Source: Gymnogyps californianus (lineage: Eukaryota; Chordata; Aves; Accipitriformes; Cathartidae). From it: 64,000 nucleotides of DNA. The position numbers were made by a program, and so were the translations under genes. Every line of letters starts with the position of its first letter. The stretch's first letter is position 1. Below are positions 39,801-54,800 of this stretch, piece after piece. Below the pieces are notes generated by a model, which was given only the letters and a program-made list of their open reading frames with translations, was not told where the DNA came from and did no database searches. The stretch spans positions 34,265,502 to 34,329,501 of the forward strand of contig NC_059477.1 of assembly GCF_018139145.2 (NCBI RefSeq), read 5' to 3'.

Positions 39801-42800
39801 AAGAGCAGTGCATACCTCTGACAAAACCAGGTCTTCCTCAGAAAGCATGTTTGTTTTGGTGGTTTTTTTCTTAAAAGTGGATTCATTTGAAGGATGAAAG
39901 CACAAGTTTTCAGTGGCTCAGTACATTGCATGCCGTGAGCAGCTGTCAGAAGTTAGGCTTTAACCAAGTGCATCCAGACTGATGGCAATGAATAATGAAT
40001 GAACAGAAAAGGAAAAGCTTGAATGACTTGTATTTTCAGTGGGTAAACATTTGATACATTTATGCCTCTGAAATGAGGTAGATTACAGGTTCTATGATGT
40101 TGCTGTTCTTCTGAATACAGCATGAAAAAATTAAAATGTAAACCTAAATTTTAAATTTTTAAACAAGAAAAAATTATCTGAAGTCCACAATCCAGGAAAT
40201 CTAGCATACATGTCAGAGGGTTTATGTTCTGTCCTGGGCCATGTTTATCCTTAACCCCACCACTGATTCAAAGTATAAACATTCAGACAAGGAGTACAGA
40301 CAATCTTCCAATACATATCTTCATTTAAAGTGTGACTGTTGTAAAGCAGTGGAAAAACTATTGACAAATCTTAAAAACTAAAATATCGAAGGCTTAAAAG
40401 CTAGCAAAATGCACTTGTTTACAGTAAAAGATGTCAGTTTTTAATGCAGATTATGAATCGTTATTAAAAAAAAATAACAGCAAATGGTGGTGTTATCGTG
40501 GGAGCCATTAAATGGAAGATAGACAAATACAGAAAACAAACCCAGTCTGCACATTTTTGCACTGCAGTTCTCATGTTACTGTAATACACAATTGTTTTGG
40601 CTTCTTGAATTCTAGGAGCCGAATAAGATTATAGAACAGCAGTACAAAACTGAGAAAGATAAACTTCAAAAGATCCGGCTGCTATTGGTGAGTAACTCTT
40701 TGTAAATTTACTTGTACAAAATTATTGACATTTTTCTTATCTTGTAACTTCTAATACTTTTTTTGTTCTAATTTTTAAAAGTTTTTCTGTCACAAATCAA
40801 TTACAAAAAAAATTGAGCCTCAGCCAACGCGCTTTTTTTTTTTTTTTAAATTAATTATTTAGTAACAAAATATTGCTGGGGGGCTTCATCCATTTTAAGA
40901 AGAGAACAAGAAGAGGCTTTGTTTTCTCCCCTCCTAACTTTCTATTCAGGCACGAAGAAACAGAGAAATAGCCATTTTGCAACGCAAGATTGATGAAGTA
41001 CCCAGCCGAGCTGAGCTAACACAGTATCAGAAGAGATTTATTGAACTTTACAGTCAGGGTATGTATATCAAGCAGGAGCATCCTGCTGAAGGCTAAAGCC
41101 CTGAAAGGAGGGCAGTTGCATTTTAAGCATATGGCATGTAACAACAGCACTTGCTAATTTTGTGGTATTTTAAGGGTCTTTTGGTATTTATGGTATACAG
41201 TCTATTTTCAAGGTTTTATAAGCTGGCTATAAGAATTTTCCTGAGGCTGAAACTTGGTGCACAAGATCTCTGGAGTAAACTTTGTCTGCAACAGGTTCAG
41301 TCATTTAGGTTAATGACCAGTGTGTTTAGAAAGTCCTTAATTCACCATTTACAAATGAGATTGCTGTAAATTTGAGTCATGTTTAATTAATTGCTCGTAA
41401 CATTAGATTGCTTGCATTGTTTTCACTGACGTCAGATATCTGGTTCTGAACCAAACTATGTCAAGAACTACAAAGTAAAGGCAATTTCTTGAAGGGATTG
41501 GGTTTTTTCATTTTTGATTTATAAATATCCTGCAATATCTTGGTAGGATCAGAGTGCAAATTGTCTTTAACTTTTTTTTATGATAAGAAGTTATAAAATG
41601 GGGAAATGTGCCCAGTTTGCTTTTTGGATAGGTATGTGTTTGCTGTGCATGGATGGTATGGAACATGCAAACTGAATAAAATTTTAAAGTTGTTCCATTA
41701 AACTGATAACAGACTAGTATACTTACTGGTGTATATTTAATGTAGCTTGTGTATTAGCATAAGCTAAAATAAGTTTCTACCAAGAAGAACCAGCTAATGT
41801 TTTAAAGATATTCTGCATTTGTTAAATATGTGTGTGAACCAAGCTCTTGAAGGTTGAGCAGTTCTAAAATTATCTACCTTTGATTCAAATCCCTTGCCCT
41901 GATGAGGCATCTCTAGTGATGTAGTTGTGTGCTGTCTTCCATCTGTGTTGTCTAACTCAGTGCATGGTATAGATGTACTTCTTTAGTGAGTACAAATCCA
42001 GTACTTCTTCCCTCTGCTTTGCTTCTTATGTGCTATGCGGTTTATTTAATCAAGTCCAGCTAGAAAGACAACTTTGTTGTCTTGCGTTAAGTTTTCGACA
42101 GATTGTTTTCTCTGTCATGTCTAAGTGAATTCAGACAAATAATCTATGGTCAGAGCATCTACCTACTCAGAAGATGGGGGCTTCATTTATATATGAAGTA
42201 CAGAAAGATTAAGGTCAAAGAGACTTGTGCAGCTTTGGGTGTAGATTTAAGATGCTTTAAATTTTATGGGACTTTGTTTTCTATAGTACAAAATATATGT
42301 AGTAACTTAGGATAACACACTGCTCGGTCGTGGCCGAGAACCTGCGTTGTACAGGCTAAGCTTTTGGAAAAATGAGCTGAAAATCTCTAGCAAGTCTTTA
42401 TGTGAATTGTGGTATTTTTCAGAGGCTTTTCATTTAGCCAGATTCAGGTGATCTTCAGAGTTGCCAAAACCTGGTTTTTTGGACTTTGATCCAAGGGGTG
42501 TTGGCCAAGACAACTTTCAGCAATGCCTTCCAACCTCAGTGATTCTGTACTAGAATGCTTTTAAGTTCCAATATTCTGTGCTTTTATTTTTGGCCTAACT
42601 GAACCTCTTCCCTTGAAAACATTAAGCTGTGGTTTCAAGAGAATCAATGAGCCAATTGGCTCCTTCTTCCTCTTCCTTGTCTGTCTTACCTTACGTGGGC
42701 TCTGGTGTGTGCCCATAAGGCTCCATAAGCAGGTACAACTTTCTAACCCAGTGGAAATCCTGAAAAGTTTTCTTCTGAGTTGGTATGTGGAATCCACTCA

Positions 42801-45800
42801 TAAAAAATCTGTGACTACTAGAGCTGCTGCAAGAAAGGGAAGAGCTGCATGAAGGAAATGGTTTGGGAAAGGCCTCTTCCATTTGGCAGCAGTCCTGCAA
42901 AAACCAAACTAATTAAGAGAGCACACCTGAAGTAAGCCTGTTGGTGATCCTTGTGTTCATGCAGTTTTTCAAGAAGCAGCTTGATTTCAGCATTTGGAAA
43001 ATCTTTGTGGAACATTCTGAACAGCCCTTACTAATTTGTCAGCCTATCCCAGGCTTTCCTGAATTCCTCAGTGCTTTCAGGCTCCCAGTACTCAGGATGT
43101 TTCTTGAGGCTACAGCATGTGCAGAACATGTGTCACAATCATACTGTGGCAGTGAGAAAGCTCTTTGGTCCCCAACATCTCACTACTGCTGAAGTAGCCA
43201 CTGCTGGATTTCTGTCACTAAAACATTCAGTTTTGAGCTGTGGGTTGCTGTTGGGCTTCAGCCGGAGAACAGAATTGCACAAATCAAACATTGGAATTTC
43301 TTTAAAAATTTGGATGTTCAAGGACGTTGTAATGTGGGAGGGAGGTCATGCTGTCTGTAAATGGTTCCATTCAAAAGCTTAGTCCAGTGTATCAGTTCAG
43401 TAAAGGTTTTATTTAAAGATGGCAACTTGTTAGCCTTTCGAGTTTAATGTAATGAGCATGGTTTCACTCAGGTTTATCTTTAACCCATACGTTTTTTCCA
43501 GGTTCAGGATTCTAGACAGTGCTGAATATATTAACCATAATAATTTTTGTCAACTGTCCTCTGTTGAACTCTTTCCTTGGGAATCACAAATATCTTAGGT
43601 TTCCTTAGGCATTGAAGAACTAAAGAACAGATGAACACTTAGAAGATTTGAGTATCAGTCATCACCTTGTAGGCTCAAAGAGAATGCATGTCTGTCTGAG
43701 CCTTACCTTCCCCACCGAGCTACGACCAACATCTGCTATAATCACCTAAACCAGAAAGTATTATTTGAAAAGAAAGTATTATTTAATTCTATCGGCATGA
43801 ATAAATTGTAAGAAGAGGAGAAAAAGGCTTTAAAACAGTAAAAGCTTTCTTGGGCATCTTGCACATGTGTAGCTTGAAATATGTATTATAATGCACTTTT
43901 TTTCCCACACAGTACTATCAGATTATCTGTTTCCCATCTGTCCCTGCCAAGCCTGTGCCTCTCCGCCACCATGGGCAAGCTATGCGAGGGCAACTGTTAG
44001 CGGCACAGCAGCCTGTATGGTGTAAGGGTAAAGCTTATGAAGGAAGGATGAACAGACAGTGGTAAGGAGGCACAGCTGATAGTGCCAACATCTGTTCGCA
44101 TAAAGGACTGTCAGCAGTTGAGGCTTAATTTAAACACTGAGCTGTGTTGTTCTTATAAAATCTGATAGCTGCAAACCCTGCTGGAGATTTACATGAAGGG
44201 GGAATATTCTTCCAGAATGTATTAAAGAGTGTGTTCCATTATTGATGGCAAAAAGTATATTATATAAAGCCTATGAAGTATTTTTACAGGTTCCAATTCA
44301 CCTCATGCTCTTTTATTATTCTACCCTTTTTTTGTTTGCAGTCTCAGCAACTCACAAAGAAACGAAGCAGTTCTTTACTCTTTATAATACACTGGATGAT
44401 AAGAAAGTATATTTGGAAAAGGAGGTAAGAAAACGTTATTACTGTTTTCTAAATATTCAGTCTGTGGAAAAGGGGATAAAGAGCTTTTACTTGGCTTTCA
44501 CCATATTCAGTTGTGTCAGAGCAGAGTTAACAGTCTTTGTAAGTAAAAATGAAACAACTGATTCATAAGAATAGTCCTAAAGTTGAGGGGGAAATGGTCC
44601 GTGTTGTAAAAGAAGTGCTATTAGTACAGCATGTTTAAACTACTCACTGTGTTCATGAAACATGAGTAACATTTGATTAGCAAGTATCTCTGTCTTGGTA
44701 TCACAGGACGAAATTACCCTCTCTTTCTCTTTTTGGTCGATATCTTTTAGTATGGACCAATGCTACATTCAGTAACTTTGGAGAGTAAATTCCAGCTGCT
44801 GTCAGCAATATCAGAGTTAGTCCTCAGGGTCTGGGCCTGCCTACACTGAAGTCGATGGTGATTTTTACTGGATCAGGATCAGAAGAGTAGTTTTCATGAA
44901 AGCGACTTGGTTTTTTCTATCCCTTCTCTCCCTACTATATAGAGTTCGCCTCTTTCTTGGGAATGACTTAATCCAGTGATTTCAATTTTTTTTTTTTTTT
45001 TGCAATGATAAGCATGTGACTTCAGTAAAGGTGGAGAAATAGGAGCAGTCAAGACTCGATAAAAATTATGACATTACTTATTTTAAAACGTATAATGTTT
45101 TGATACTTCAGGCTTCTCTGTTTATTCTAATAAGAACAGATTAGTTAGTTTTGCATTACTTATATATATTATTTGTTTAGTTTGTGAGACAAGCAGTAGT
45201 CAAAATTCTGACTATGTAAAGACACTATCTCCTGTTTTTGAAGATGATGAGCAACCATTTCCTTCCCTTAAGCAGCTGATTCTAATATATGTGCTAGATA
45301 GTCTTCAGTTTTTTCAATTCAGAAGGGTCATTAATTTGTGTAGCTTCTTTAGAGGGTGTGTCATCCTGACAGTTGCTTGCTGAAGGAATAGGATTAAATA
45401 CAGAAACATTCTTTAACAATTAACCTATGCTGCATGTACTGTACCTGTGGTAGAACTGTGAAGAGAGGTAGTTGGGGGAGCAGGGGGAACTTTTGGCAAA
45501 CAGCAGCCCTTCAGGATAGAATAACGGTAGGCATGTACAAGAGCACGTTAACTGTGGGGGAAAAAAATGACTTCATCCCTTCCTGATTCTCCTACTTAGT
45601 TCTACAGTAACTGAGTACAGTTTACTTGCTTTCGTTTTGATAACCTTGAAAAGTGCTCCGTGTGAGTCTGCTGGAAAGCTCACCGATGTTCTACTTCTGT
45701 GCCGAACTTACTCTGAGATATACTCAGAGATATAATATCTTTTTCCTGTGGCAAACATACAAGACTGGGCTTCTTACAGATTTTCTGGAGGCCAGGATGA

Positions 45801-48800
45801 TGGAAAAAAAACCCACAACCCAGAATACTGTTTTCATACTGCCATTCTAAACTTTAATTGTCCCCAGTTTACCCTGAGTGAAGTATTTTAAGGCTTGACT
45901 GCAGTGTCAGGGTAGATCTGGTCCTTTTCTTTTGCAGAAAAGTATTATACCGCTCTATGAATGTTGTCAGAATCCAAGCTGCATCCCAATAAATTTAAAA
46001 GTAACTTCTGTGACTAGATGATTTAACAACACATGTAAATAATATATGTAAAAACATCTCAAGTTCTGCGCTGAATTGAGCCTTATGGCTTATTGATGTG
46101 TGTATATATATTTTGAGTTAGGTCAGTGATCAGTACAAAGCAGGATCTTACCAAATTTTAACCTGCGATGATGATTGTCATGTGCTCTCGAAATACCTAA
46201 TTTCTGGGAGAGGTTTCAGTTTAGCATGAGACAATGCTGTTTCTAAAAATTATTCTACCTGATGATCCCTAAGATCCTCAAATAAATTATCTTGGCATTA
46301 GTGGTTAACTTACCTTTTCGTCTCCTCAAAATACCATTAAGAATTTTCCTTGAAAGTTTTTCAGACATCAACTTCTTACAAACCAGCAATGATGATACCA
46401 TGTAATGTCAGTTACGTACTGAATATTCAGGAACCCTAGCTGTAAAACTTGCATCCCTGGGCAAGAGTGGGCGGTATGATGGCTGCCAGCGGTCCTGGCA
46501 GATGCCTTACCTAAGTCTGTGAGAAGATTATCAATCACATGCTTTGTTTTGCTGTGGTCTTTCATTGTTCTTATTTTCTTATTCCAAATGATGAAATGTA
46601 TTCGTAAGATATAACATAACAGGTTGCAGATAACAATAGACCAGATTTAAAATACTACATTAAATAGCAGCTGTAGAATTCATATTACTTTAACTTCTCC
46701 CCTAGGTTAGAGTTTAATACAGATTTTTTTGTTTGTTTTTATTTTGAGGGCAAGCCTGCAAATTTAAAAAGCATACAGAGATTGTTTTTTGAAACGGGCA
46801 CATAAAAAACAGCTGACAGAATACAGAGCGAATGTATTTCATTGTTGTAGAAATTGGGAGTACTCTTGCCAATGTAATTCAGTGCCTTTTTTGCGGGTTT
46901 TGGTTGGTGGCTGGGTTTTTTTTTTTCTTCCCAGTTCCAAGCTTCACTTACATGGATATAATTTCAAAAGACAAATAAATTGATCAAGAGTTTCTTTTAC
47001 CTTGATGTTAGTCACAAGAGAGAGGTCTGAATGTCTTCTGATGCAGTCTTAACTTTGTTAAATGTATAATATAGCTGAGGTTTCCCTGTGTTGCTTTTAA
47101 TATTAGAACCAAAGTTTCAGCAAGTAAATATTGTCTAGTAATGTACAAAAGATGCCTTTGGCATCTGTGCCTCACAAAGATTTCTGGAATATGCTTGCAC
47201 TTTTTGTTGTCCTTTTTTTTTCTTTTCTTTTCTCCTCGCAAAACCAACCCTTTCATAAAATACGCTGAGCGTAATTGCTTTAAAATAACAATAGCAGGAA
47301 TGGTTATACAGTGGAATTTTGGCTATAAATGTTATAGTTCTGACATGAAAGGTCTTTGTGAATATGGTTCATATTTTAATCATATTTTGTGAAAGATTCA
47401 TTTTTAAAATGCTTTTAAACTAATTTTTTCATAATATCTTTGGGGTTTATACACTGATTTTACTGTTTATAATGTAACACATCAGTAGTCTTACTATGCA
47501 ATAGTTGTGCAGTATTTTCGTGACTTGAATGTTTTGCGGTATAAACTGTAATTATATTCTTAAACGCATGCTTATTGGAAATACCTTGAAGCAGGGATGT
47601 GGACTTGGCAAATATTGATGATTCATGCAATAATTTCTTTCCTCTAAGTAACAGAAATTCTTAAGCATCTTAGCTGCTTTGGAGTCTGTTCAGAATTTGT
47701 TTGTTTGAATTTTTCAAAGTAAAGTCAGGAACGACTGTGATTCTGCCATGCACGTGCTTACTGCTGTCTCATTCAGATGGAAGATTTTAGCTTTCCATAG
47801 CAGTGGGGCAAGTGATTCTGTTTGCAACGCTTAGGTTTGTTTAGTACAGAACACTTTCAAATATTCATCAAAAGGAGAAACTGCTTGGAAGGTTTAACCA
47901 CAGGAGACTTGCAAGAAGTATTCAGAGCCAAGAGAGAGAATGGCAGTAATTGCTACTTTGTGAATTTTAGTGCTCTCAGCAATATGTAGAAAGCAAGAAA
48001 AAAATAAAAAGTGGTTACACAGAAAATATTCAATATATAGTTTAATTAGTTGGGGGAGTTTATACTGAGAGCAACAAAATATTCCTGTGATGCTGTTATA
48101 AATTTCTGTTTCTGTCTTGATTCGGTGCAATGTTAGTATCTTATAAGTAGAAGCCATGCATGTGAAATGCCGTTCTGTACTTTTTAGAAGTTCATCTTTT
48201 AACAGCCTGTAAAATACATATAATACATGCATGGCTGTTTGGAAACCTGTAAAACTCACCTGCACAATGAAAGCAGTGCAGAAATTCACCTGCTGTTCCT
48301 GCAGTGCTTGGTGAGTCTTTACAGTATTGTGTGGAGATACTGGTTCCAGTCTCAGAAGCAAAAGTGGAGGTTTTTCTGTTTATGTCCATCCCCCCCGATG
48401 CAATGCTTTGCTTAGGCTGATGAGCTAAGTTGCAGCTTCTTGACAGAGCTATGCTGCTAAGGGCTTCAAAGCTAGCATCTTCAGTACTTTTAATACAATC
48501 TGGGCGGTGGGGAGTTCTTGCTTGGGTTTTTTTGCTTTTGTCTGGTGGGGTGTTTTTTCATTTCTTCATTTGCTATCCTGTCTGGCTTGTAAGCATAGTC
48601 AGGGATATGCCCAAGTGAAACAGTTCTGCTTTATCACTACAAGACTAATTATGTGAACCTAACATAGCCAGAACATATGCTTGTGCACTGTCACTGTTGA
48701 ACACTGGATGAGTACCTATAAGTTACTTGTATGTCAAGTTTCAACACGTTGAACACATGTATATGCCATTTTACCTCATCGCTTTAGTTTGGAAAGTCAT

Positions 48801-51800
48801 CATGCTAGAAAATTCTCAGTGGTATTGGGTGTCAGTAAAATTAAAAATCTCAATTGTGGTCCAAGACTTGCTTCTGCTTTCTGTGGCTCCTCCACTGGGA
48901 TAGATTTTACTAATACAAAAGGATTGTGGTTTCTCTTCTGAAAGAAAGCTTATGGTGATTTTCATACAGCTGGCTGGTTGTCAGGGCAATATCTATATAG
49001 ACAATTTTTTTAACTAAATTTCATTTTATTGTCTGTGAAAACTCATACGAGAAAGGACAAATGTATATTTTCTTCTTTTCTTTTTTTTTTTTTTTCCCCT
49101 AATTCACAGGTTAACTTACTGAATTCTATTCATGACAACTTTCATCAGTAAGTAATGGTCCGTTTTCTCTTGATAGTTGCAATGAGTAGTACGGTTGGTT
49201 GGAAAAATGGGAGTGGGCATGAGTTACAGAGACTAAAAATTCGTTAGAAATTTTTATAAACATAAACTGTTATATAAAGTAGTTTATTAATTCTGTTTAA
49301 GCCAATGTTTGGGGAATGACAGACTTGGAATTACCTACCTTTTATAGCAAACATATGTTTTTAATATCTGGCTCTTCAGTTGCAGTTGTGGAAAGAAATC
49401 ATTCGGTCATAATTTTCTTGGCATTAATTTAAATATTTTTCTCCATTTTGTGAAGTTGTGGTTATTACATTATGTACAAAACATTAGACTTGGACATATT
49501 TCAGACATGTTTATTATAAACTAACTCTGTATTTAAAGGTTTTGATATAGTGTGAAGTCTTTAGGTAAAATCATGGTTCCCTTGGAAGTTCAAGGTCAAA
49601 TATCAGTCTGTGATGCAGCTGGCATTTATTTTTGTCTGTGGTGTTTTTTTAACTTCAGAAAAAAAGTCCAGTATGAAATTTTGTCACAGCAGTACAGTTC
49701 AGGAGAGTCATGGGAGAGGAGATGGCCATTTAATAGATTTAAACAATTCTTCCTATTCTATCTGTTTATAATTCCGTTGTGAAATTCTAAGCTGCTTTTT
49801 TTTTTCCGGAGTAATTATCTCTTTACTTGCTTCTATACACCTGTGTCCTTCTGTGTTTGGTCAGAAATTTTGATTTTTTTTAATGATTTTTTTTTTTTCC
49901 CTATTGTGATATCCAAAACTATTAATTACAACAAAACCCAGGAATTAAGTATTTCAGATGTTTTCCTTTGCAGCAGGGATTGTAGATCTGTTTTGCTTGG
50001 TGATGAGATCCTTTTGATTCTGTCCAGTCAGTAGAAACCAATACTGTAATTGACAGCTGGGTTTTGGATTGGTTTTTTTGTTGGGTGGGTGTGCGGTGGG
50101 ATTGTATTTTCTTTGGTTTATTTTTCTTAATCTGTTTAACATATGTTACAAGTCTAAAATTACTTCTGGGCTTTCCCTATTAGGGCGTGAAATTATTTTT
50201 TAGAATATTTGCTGATCTCCCAGTCCTCTCCTCACCTTCTTAATATTCACAACAGCTGCTTTTCTTAAAAGTTTGTGCTTTTGGTTAGGTAATAGCAATT
50301 TATTTCTGTACAACACATGAAAGAAAGGAACAGACTTGAACTGACAGGGACAACACTTGTCATGAGCTCTGTAGTCTCTGTTCCAATCTCTTTGATAGTT
50401 TATACCAGCTGAAGAGCTGCACTGTTACCTGAAATCAGTGATTAAAAAGATGAATTTTTACATAGAACACTAAGCAATGTCAATTCTTGGACATGGGTAA
50501 ATATGCAAGACAACTATAGATGAGACACGTTGTCCCACATCCCTGTCAGTTATCTTTTTTTTTTCTTTCCAGAGCGATGGCATCTTCTGGTTCTCGTGAG
50601 CAGTTTTTACGACAGATGGAGCAGATTGTAGAAGGCATCAAACAGAATCGAATGAAGGTCTGAGACTCCTCTCACTTTCTTTGCTAGAACCTGGGAATTA
50701 TTTCAGAAAAGCCTCTTGGATAATAACTGTGCATGGAGAAATCCATTACATGAGGTGCAAATTAAGCAACTAACAAGTATTACTTCTTTTCACATTCATA
50801 AGAAACTTCTCACCGCTAAAATATTAATGAATAGAGTAGAACAGAGGTATTATAACACCTTTCTCCTGACAGGAACCTTATACCCCTTAACTTCGTTATT
50901 GGCAGTGTAGTGATTTTTAGATGCTTGAAACAGCTATGTATCCCTGAAGTCAATGAGAGTTCTTCCATTTGGATTGCGTGGGTGCAGTCAGACCTGTGTC
51001 TCAGGCACGGTTTCTCAGGCAGCTGGAGCTGATTGAAGCTGCTTTCTGCTGCTGAAGAGGGTCAGCAGCGCCTCACAGAGTCCCAACCATCAGCTTCCCT
51101 TGTCCTAGTTGCAGCGCTCATCTGACACCTTGTTGAATCCACTCAGGTGTTTTTTTTTGTTGTTCTTATTGTTTTTAACCTGATTTAGAAAAGGCTCAGC
51201 ATTGCTGATGAGTGTGTTGTGTCCACATAGCAAGTGAGAGGGGTTTGTGGGTGAGCAGGTCCCCACTTTTCATTCAGAGAAGACAAAACTGCTTCTGGTA
51301 ACATTTGGGGGCTATTTTGTAAAAAGCACAGCCTCAGTGGACTTGTGTTAAGCGGTCTTGGGGCAATGCAAGCATGAGATCCCGCAGCGGCTCCAAGTAA
51401 AGCTGTCCACAGGCATATTTGCATACAATGGATAGGCTTAAGTACTTCTTGATAATGGTAGTTAATAACTTGTAGCTGTTGTGTTGTTTCACTCTTTTTA
51501 TTTTCATATGGGAACGTATTCATATTTTCCTAAGTCCCATAAAGGGGGGCTGAGATTCTTTTCTCTGTAGAGCCAGAAAATTCTTGGTAGTGGATTATAG
51601 CTGTTCTTTATTTGAGTTTAAATGGAAATATGATAGACTATGAATCAATATATACTACAGTGTGTACTGAAAGTACACTCTGTCCAGGTATTGGGCTGTT
51701 TTATCTCAATAGCTAAATAGAAACTTCAAGTACAAAATATCATAAGCATATGTATATAGAAAAACCAGAACGGGATGCAACTCAAGCTGTAATAAAGCTC

Positions 51801-54800
51801 TTTGCACTAATAAACTCTACTGTAAAAATACATGACATTTACTATAGATTGCTGCATTCAAAGAGCTGGCTAGTTCATTGCCGTTTTTTGCAATGAACTA
51901 TTTTTATTTGCTTGACTTCTTATTTTCAGAGAGGACAAAATGACAGCAGAAAGAACAGTGATATTGGTTGTATGTATGGATCATCTTTCTGTCTTCAAGG
52001 CTGTTGACATAATGAGTGACTCAGCGTCAAACAGATTATGAAAAGAATTTAGAACAGTGCAATTCTGACTAGTGAAGATTAACTTGAAGATAATTACATT
52101 TCTTTCTTTTGGAAGAATGACATTATTTTAATTGCTGCAGAAAGCAACTGCTCCAAACTGAAACTGTCCAGGAGTTCAGCGTTTTGTTTTCTGTTTTGTC
52201 CTCCATTATGCACACAGAAATGGGTAACAGCACAGCAAATGCAAGGAGTGAAAGCAGACTGAGAGCTCTGCTGTGACTTACTTCAGGTTCTTGCAATTGA
52301 ACTCTTAAATCTTTCAAGTCCATAAAGTCATTCTGGACTCTCTTACTGTATTCTCAAATGGAATCAAAAGTTTCAGCTGCTTCATGTACAGATAAGGGAG
52401 AGGGAAGTGAATGGGAGCTATCATGTCAGATGGCTCATTATTTTGGGGGAAAGTACAACTTCAGCATCTCTGATAGTTGCTGAAAGCAATGGCAGCTCCC
52501 ATCACTTGTGCTGTATTCCTGCACTGGCAGTTTGGCCACTGGCATATTGTGAAGAGAGTTCACAAGTGACATTTCATTCCTAGGTGTAGCTGTCTGGATC
52601 AGCAGGAGTTGGCAGTTACAACTAACGGAGAAAAACAAGAGTTTCTGAATTAAAAAGCTAAGCTTATCTCGATTGAGAGAAAAAAATTGATTGTTAGTGA
52701 TAGAGTAGATAATCATTCAGTACTTTCTAATAGTTGATTTCTCAATGCCAGTGAAGATACTGACAACAAATGGATGCTAAGAAAGTTTTAACAATTCACA
52801 TGGTTCCTTGGGGAACAGCTCTGCAGCAAAAGGGAAGGTTTTCTTATTCTTCACCTAGGAAATGTCTGTTGGATGACTTTTTCAACAGACAGGCTAGTCG
52901 CACACTGCAAGGGTTATTCATCCCCGTGATGGTTTAGTCTTATCTATTTGACTTCTGTCTGCAGTGCATTAGAAGTGCTCGCAGTCAGTTTCACGATTCA
53001 CTCTTAAAGTACATCCACTTTAATTGTTTTCTGTACAGCCCTGAAGACCTTATACCTGAAGAGAAATTTCAGTTCTCAAAGCCCATCATATTGTAACTGC
53101 ATCGTAAAAGAGGCCTAAGGAGAAATCAGACATACTTGTTACCCAGAATGAGGAACTTGTGAACAAGCATTTCAGTGTGATAACAGATACTCATGAGACT
53201 TTCCGAGGACAGAGCAGGCCAGTTTCTACTGAGAGGAGTATGTTGAGAGACTTGTCATAGTCATGCATAAAGGAAGCAATTTATCAAAGGATAGTAATAG
53301 GGCCTTATCTCTTCACAAGAATCTAGTTCCTAGATGTTTTAGCAGTGCTGTTTTTAGCCTCATCGTAAAGGAATGGGACGCATGTGATAATGCTTTTTTC
53401 TGCATTAACACATTTGATGCTTTTTCTTCCTCAAGCATAACTTTAAAAACCTACTGGCCCTGATAAGTTATGTTAGGAGAGATTCCCTGATGTTTTGGAT
53501 GGCAGCTGGCTTTGTAAAGGAGACGTACCTTGTTAGCAGTGTTCATACTCAGGGAAGGTTTGGGATCTGCTCATTTCTTTTAGGCATAAGAATCACTAAG
53601 ATCAATGTTGATACATAAATCTAGAAATGCAGCAAGTTCTGCTGCTGTGGAATTACCTGCTTGTTTGGGCTTTAGGGGATTCTTGCAGTTTTTGGCATTG
53701 CATTTTTCCCTGTCAAAATTTAGGAGACAAAAGCCTGTCAGAGAGAATGCAAAAATAATTTTGGTGGAGAGGAATACAATAGGGCTTTTTATGTGGTTGT
53801 GCCCTAGCACCAGAGGGAGGGAGGGAACATTTACTCTCTAGACTGGCAGCAAGCTTGTCTGTGATGGAAGAACTTCATTAGAACTACCCCTGAGAGGAAG
53901 GCAGTCTGTTGTATAATAAGAACCAATCCTCTTCACGTTTAGGGACTTAAGTTATGTTTGTCACAACTTTGGCACCAGGAGAAAAGAGATTTCTTATGTG
54001 TGGGTCTGGGCAAGTACAGCATTGCATAGAAAGGCAAAGACGTCTCCTGCCTCCCCGTTTGATACAACTAACAGACAACTAAAACAAGATCTCGGGGTTC
54101 CACCAAAACACTTTTTTTTTGTTTTGGTTGGGTTTTTTTGTTAATTAATTTCACTGTGTCATCATTGCGGTAGGATTGTTCAGTGAGCAAGATTCTTGGC
54201 TTGCAGAGATATGAGCCTTAGTTTAATTCCGAATGCTACCTATAGTGCCACTGGTACTGAGACTTCAGCATTAGGTTTTTAATTTTTTTTTAAGAGCTGG
54301 CCTAAACATGCGTTGCACTTAAAGCACACACCAGGGGTATCATTTATGAAGCATCTGTCTCCTATTGTCTATTATAGATAGTTGTTCCTTATACAGTGTG
54401 TGTGTGTATTCCTTATACAGTGTATGATCTCTTATCCTTCCTGTATACCAACAGATGGAGAAGAAGAAGCAAGAAAACAAAATGCGACGAGACCAGTTGA
54501 ATGATGAATACTTAGAGCTTCTAGAGAAACAGAGGCTTTACTTTAAAACAGTGAAAGAATTTAAAGAGGTAAGAACATTTTTGCTAATGTAGACTGTCAA
54601 GTGTTCAGTGACCCATTTTGGCTTGACTTGTGCATTAATATATGCACAAGGTTTCCTGATAATGATGCTTATCACACCATGTTCACCATGTCTCTTGGTG
54701 GTTATCTCCACATGATTCTTGGACTCTGAATTTGATTCTGGAAATTCTTTTTTCACTGATAGACTAGCACCCCTCCCTGTTACAGGGGAAGGATAATTTG

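Noticed and set aside
43971..44000. ATG in a perfect GCCACCATGG context
   Set aside because: The frame is only nine codons long and sits mid-intron.
46166..46262. TGATGAT ... CTGA arrangement resembling a C/D-box snoRNA
   Set aside because: No terminal stem or internal C'/D' boxes could be found.
47894..48361. 155-codon minus-strand open frame in intron 19
   Set aside because: No family resemblance and no start, splice or repeat context.
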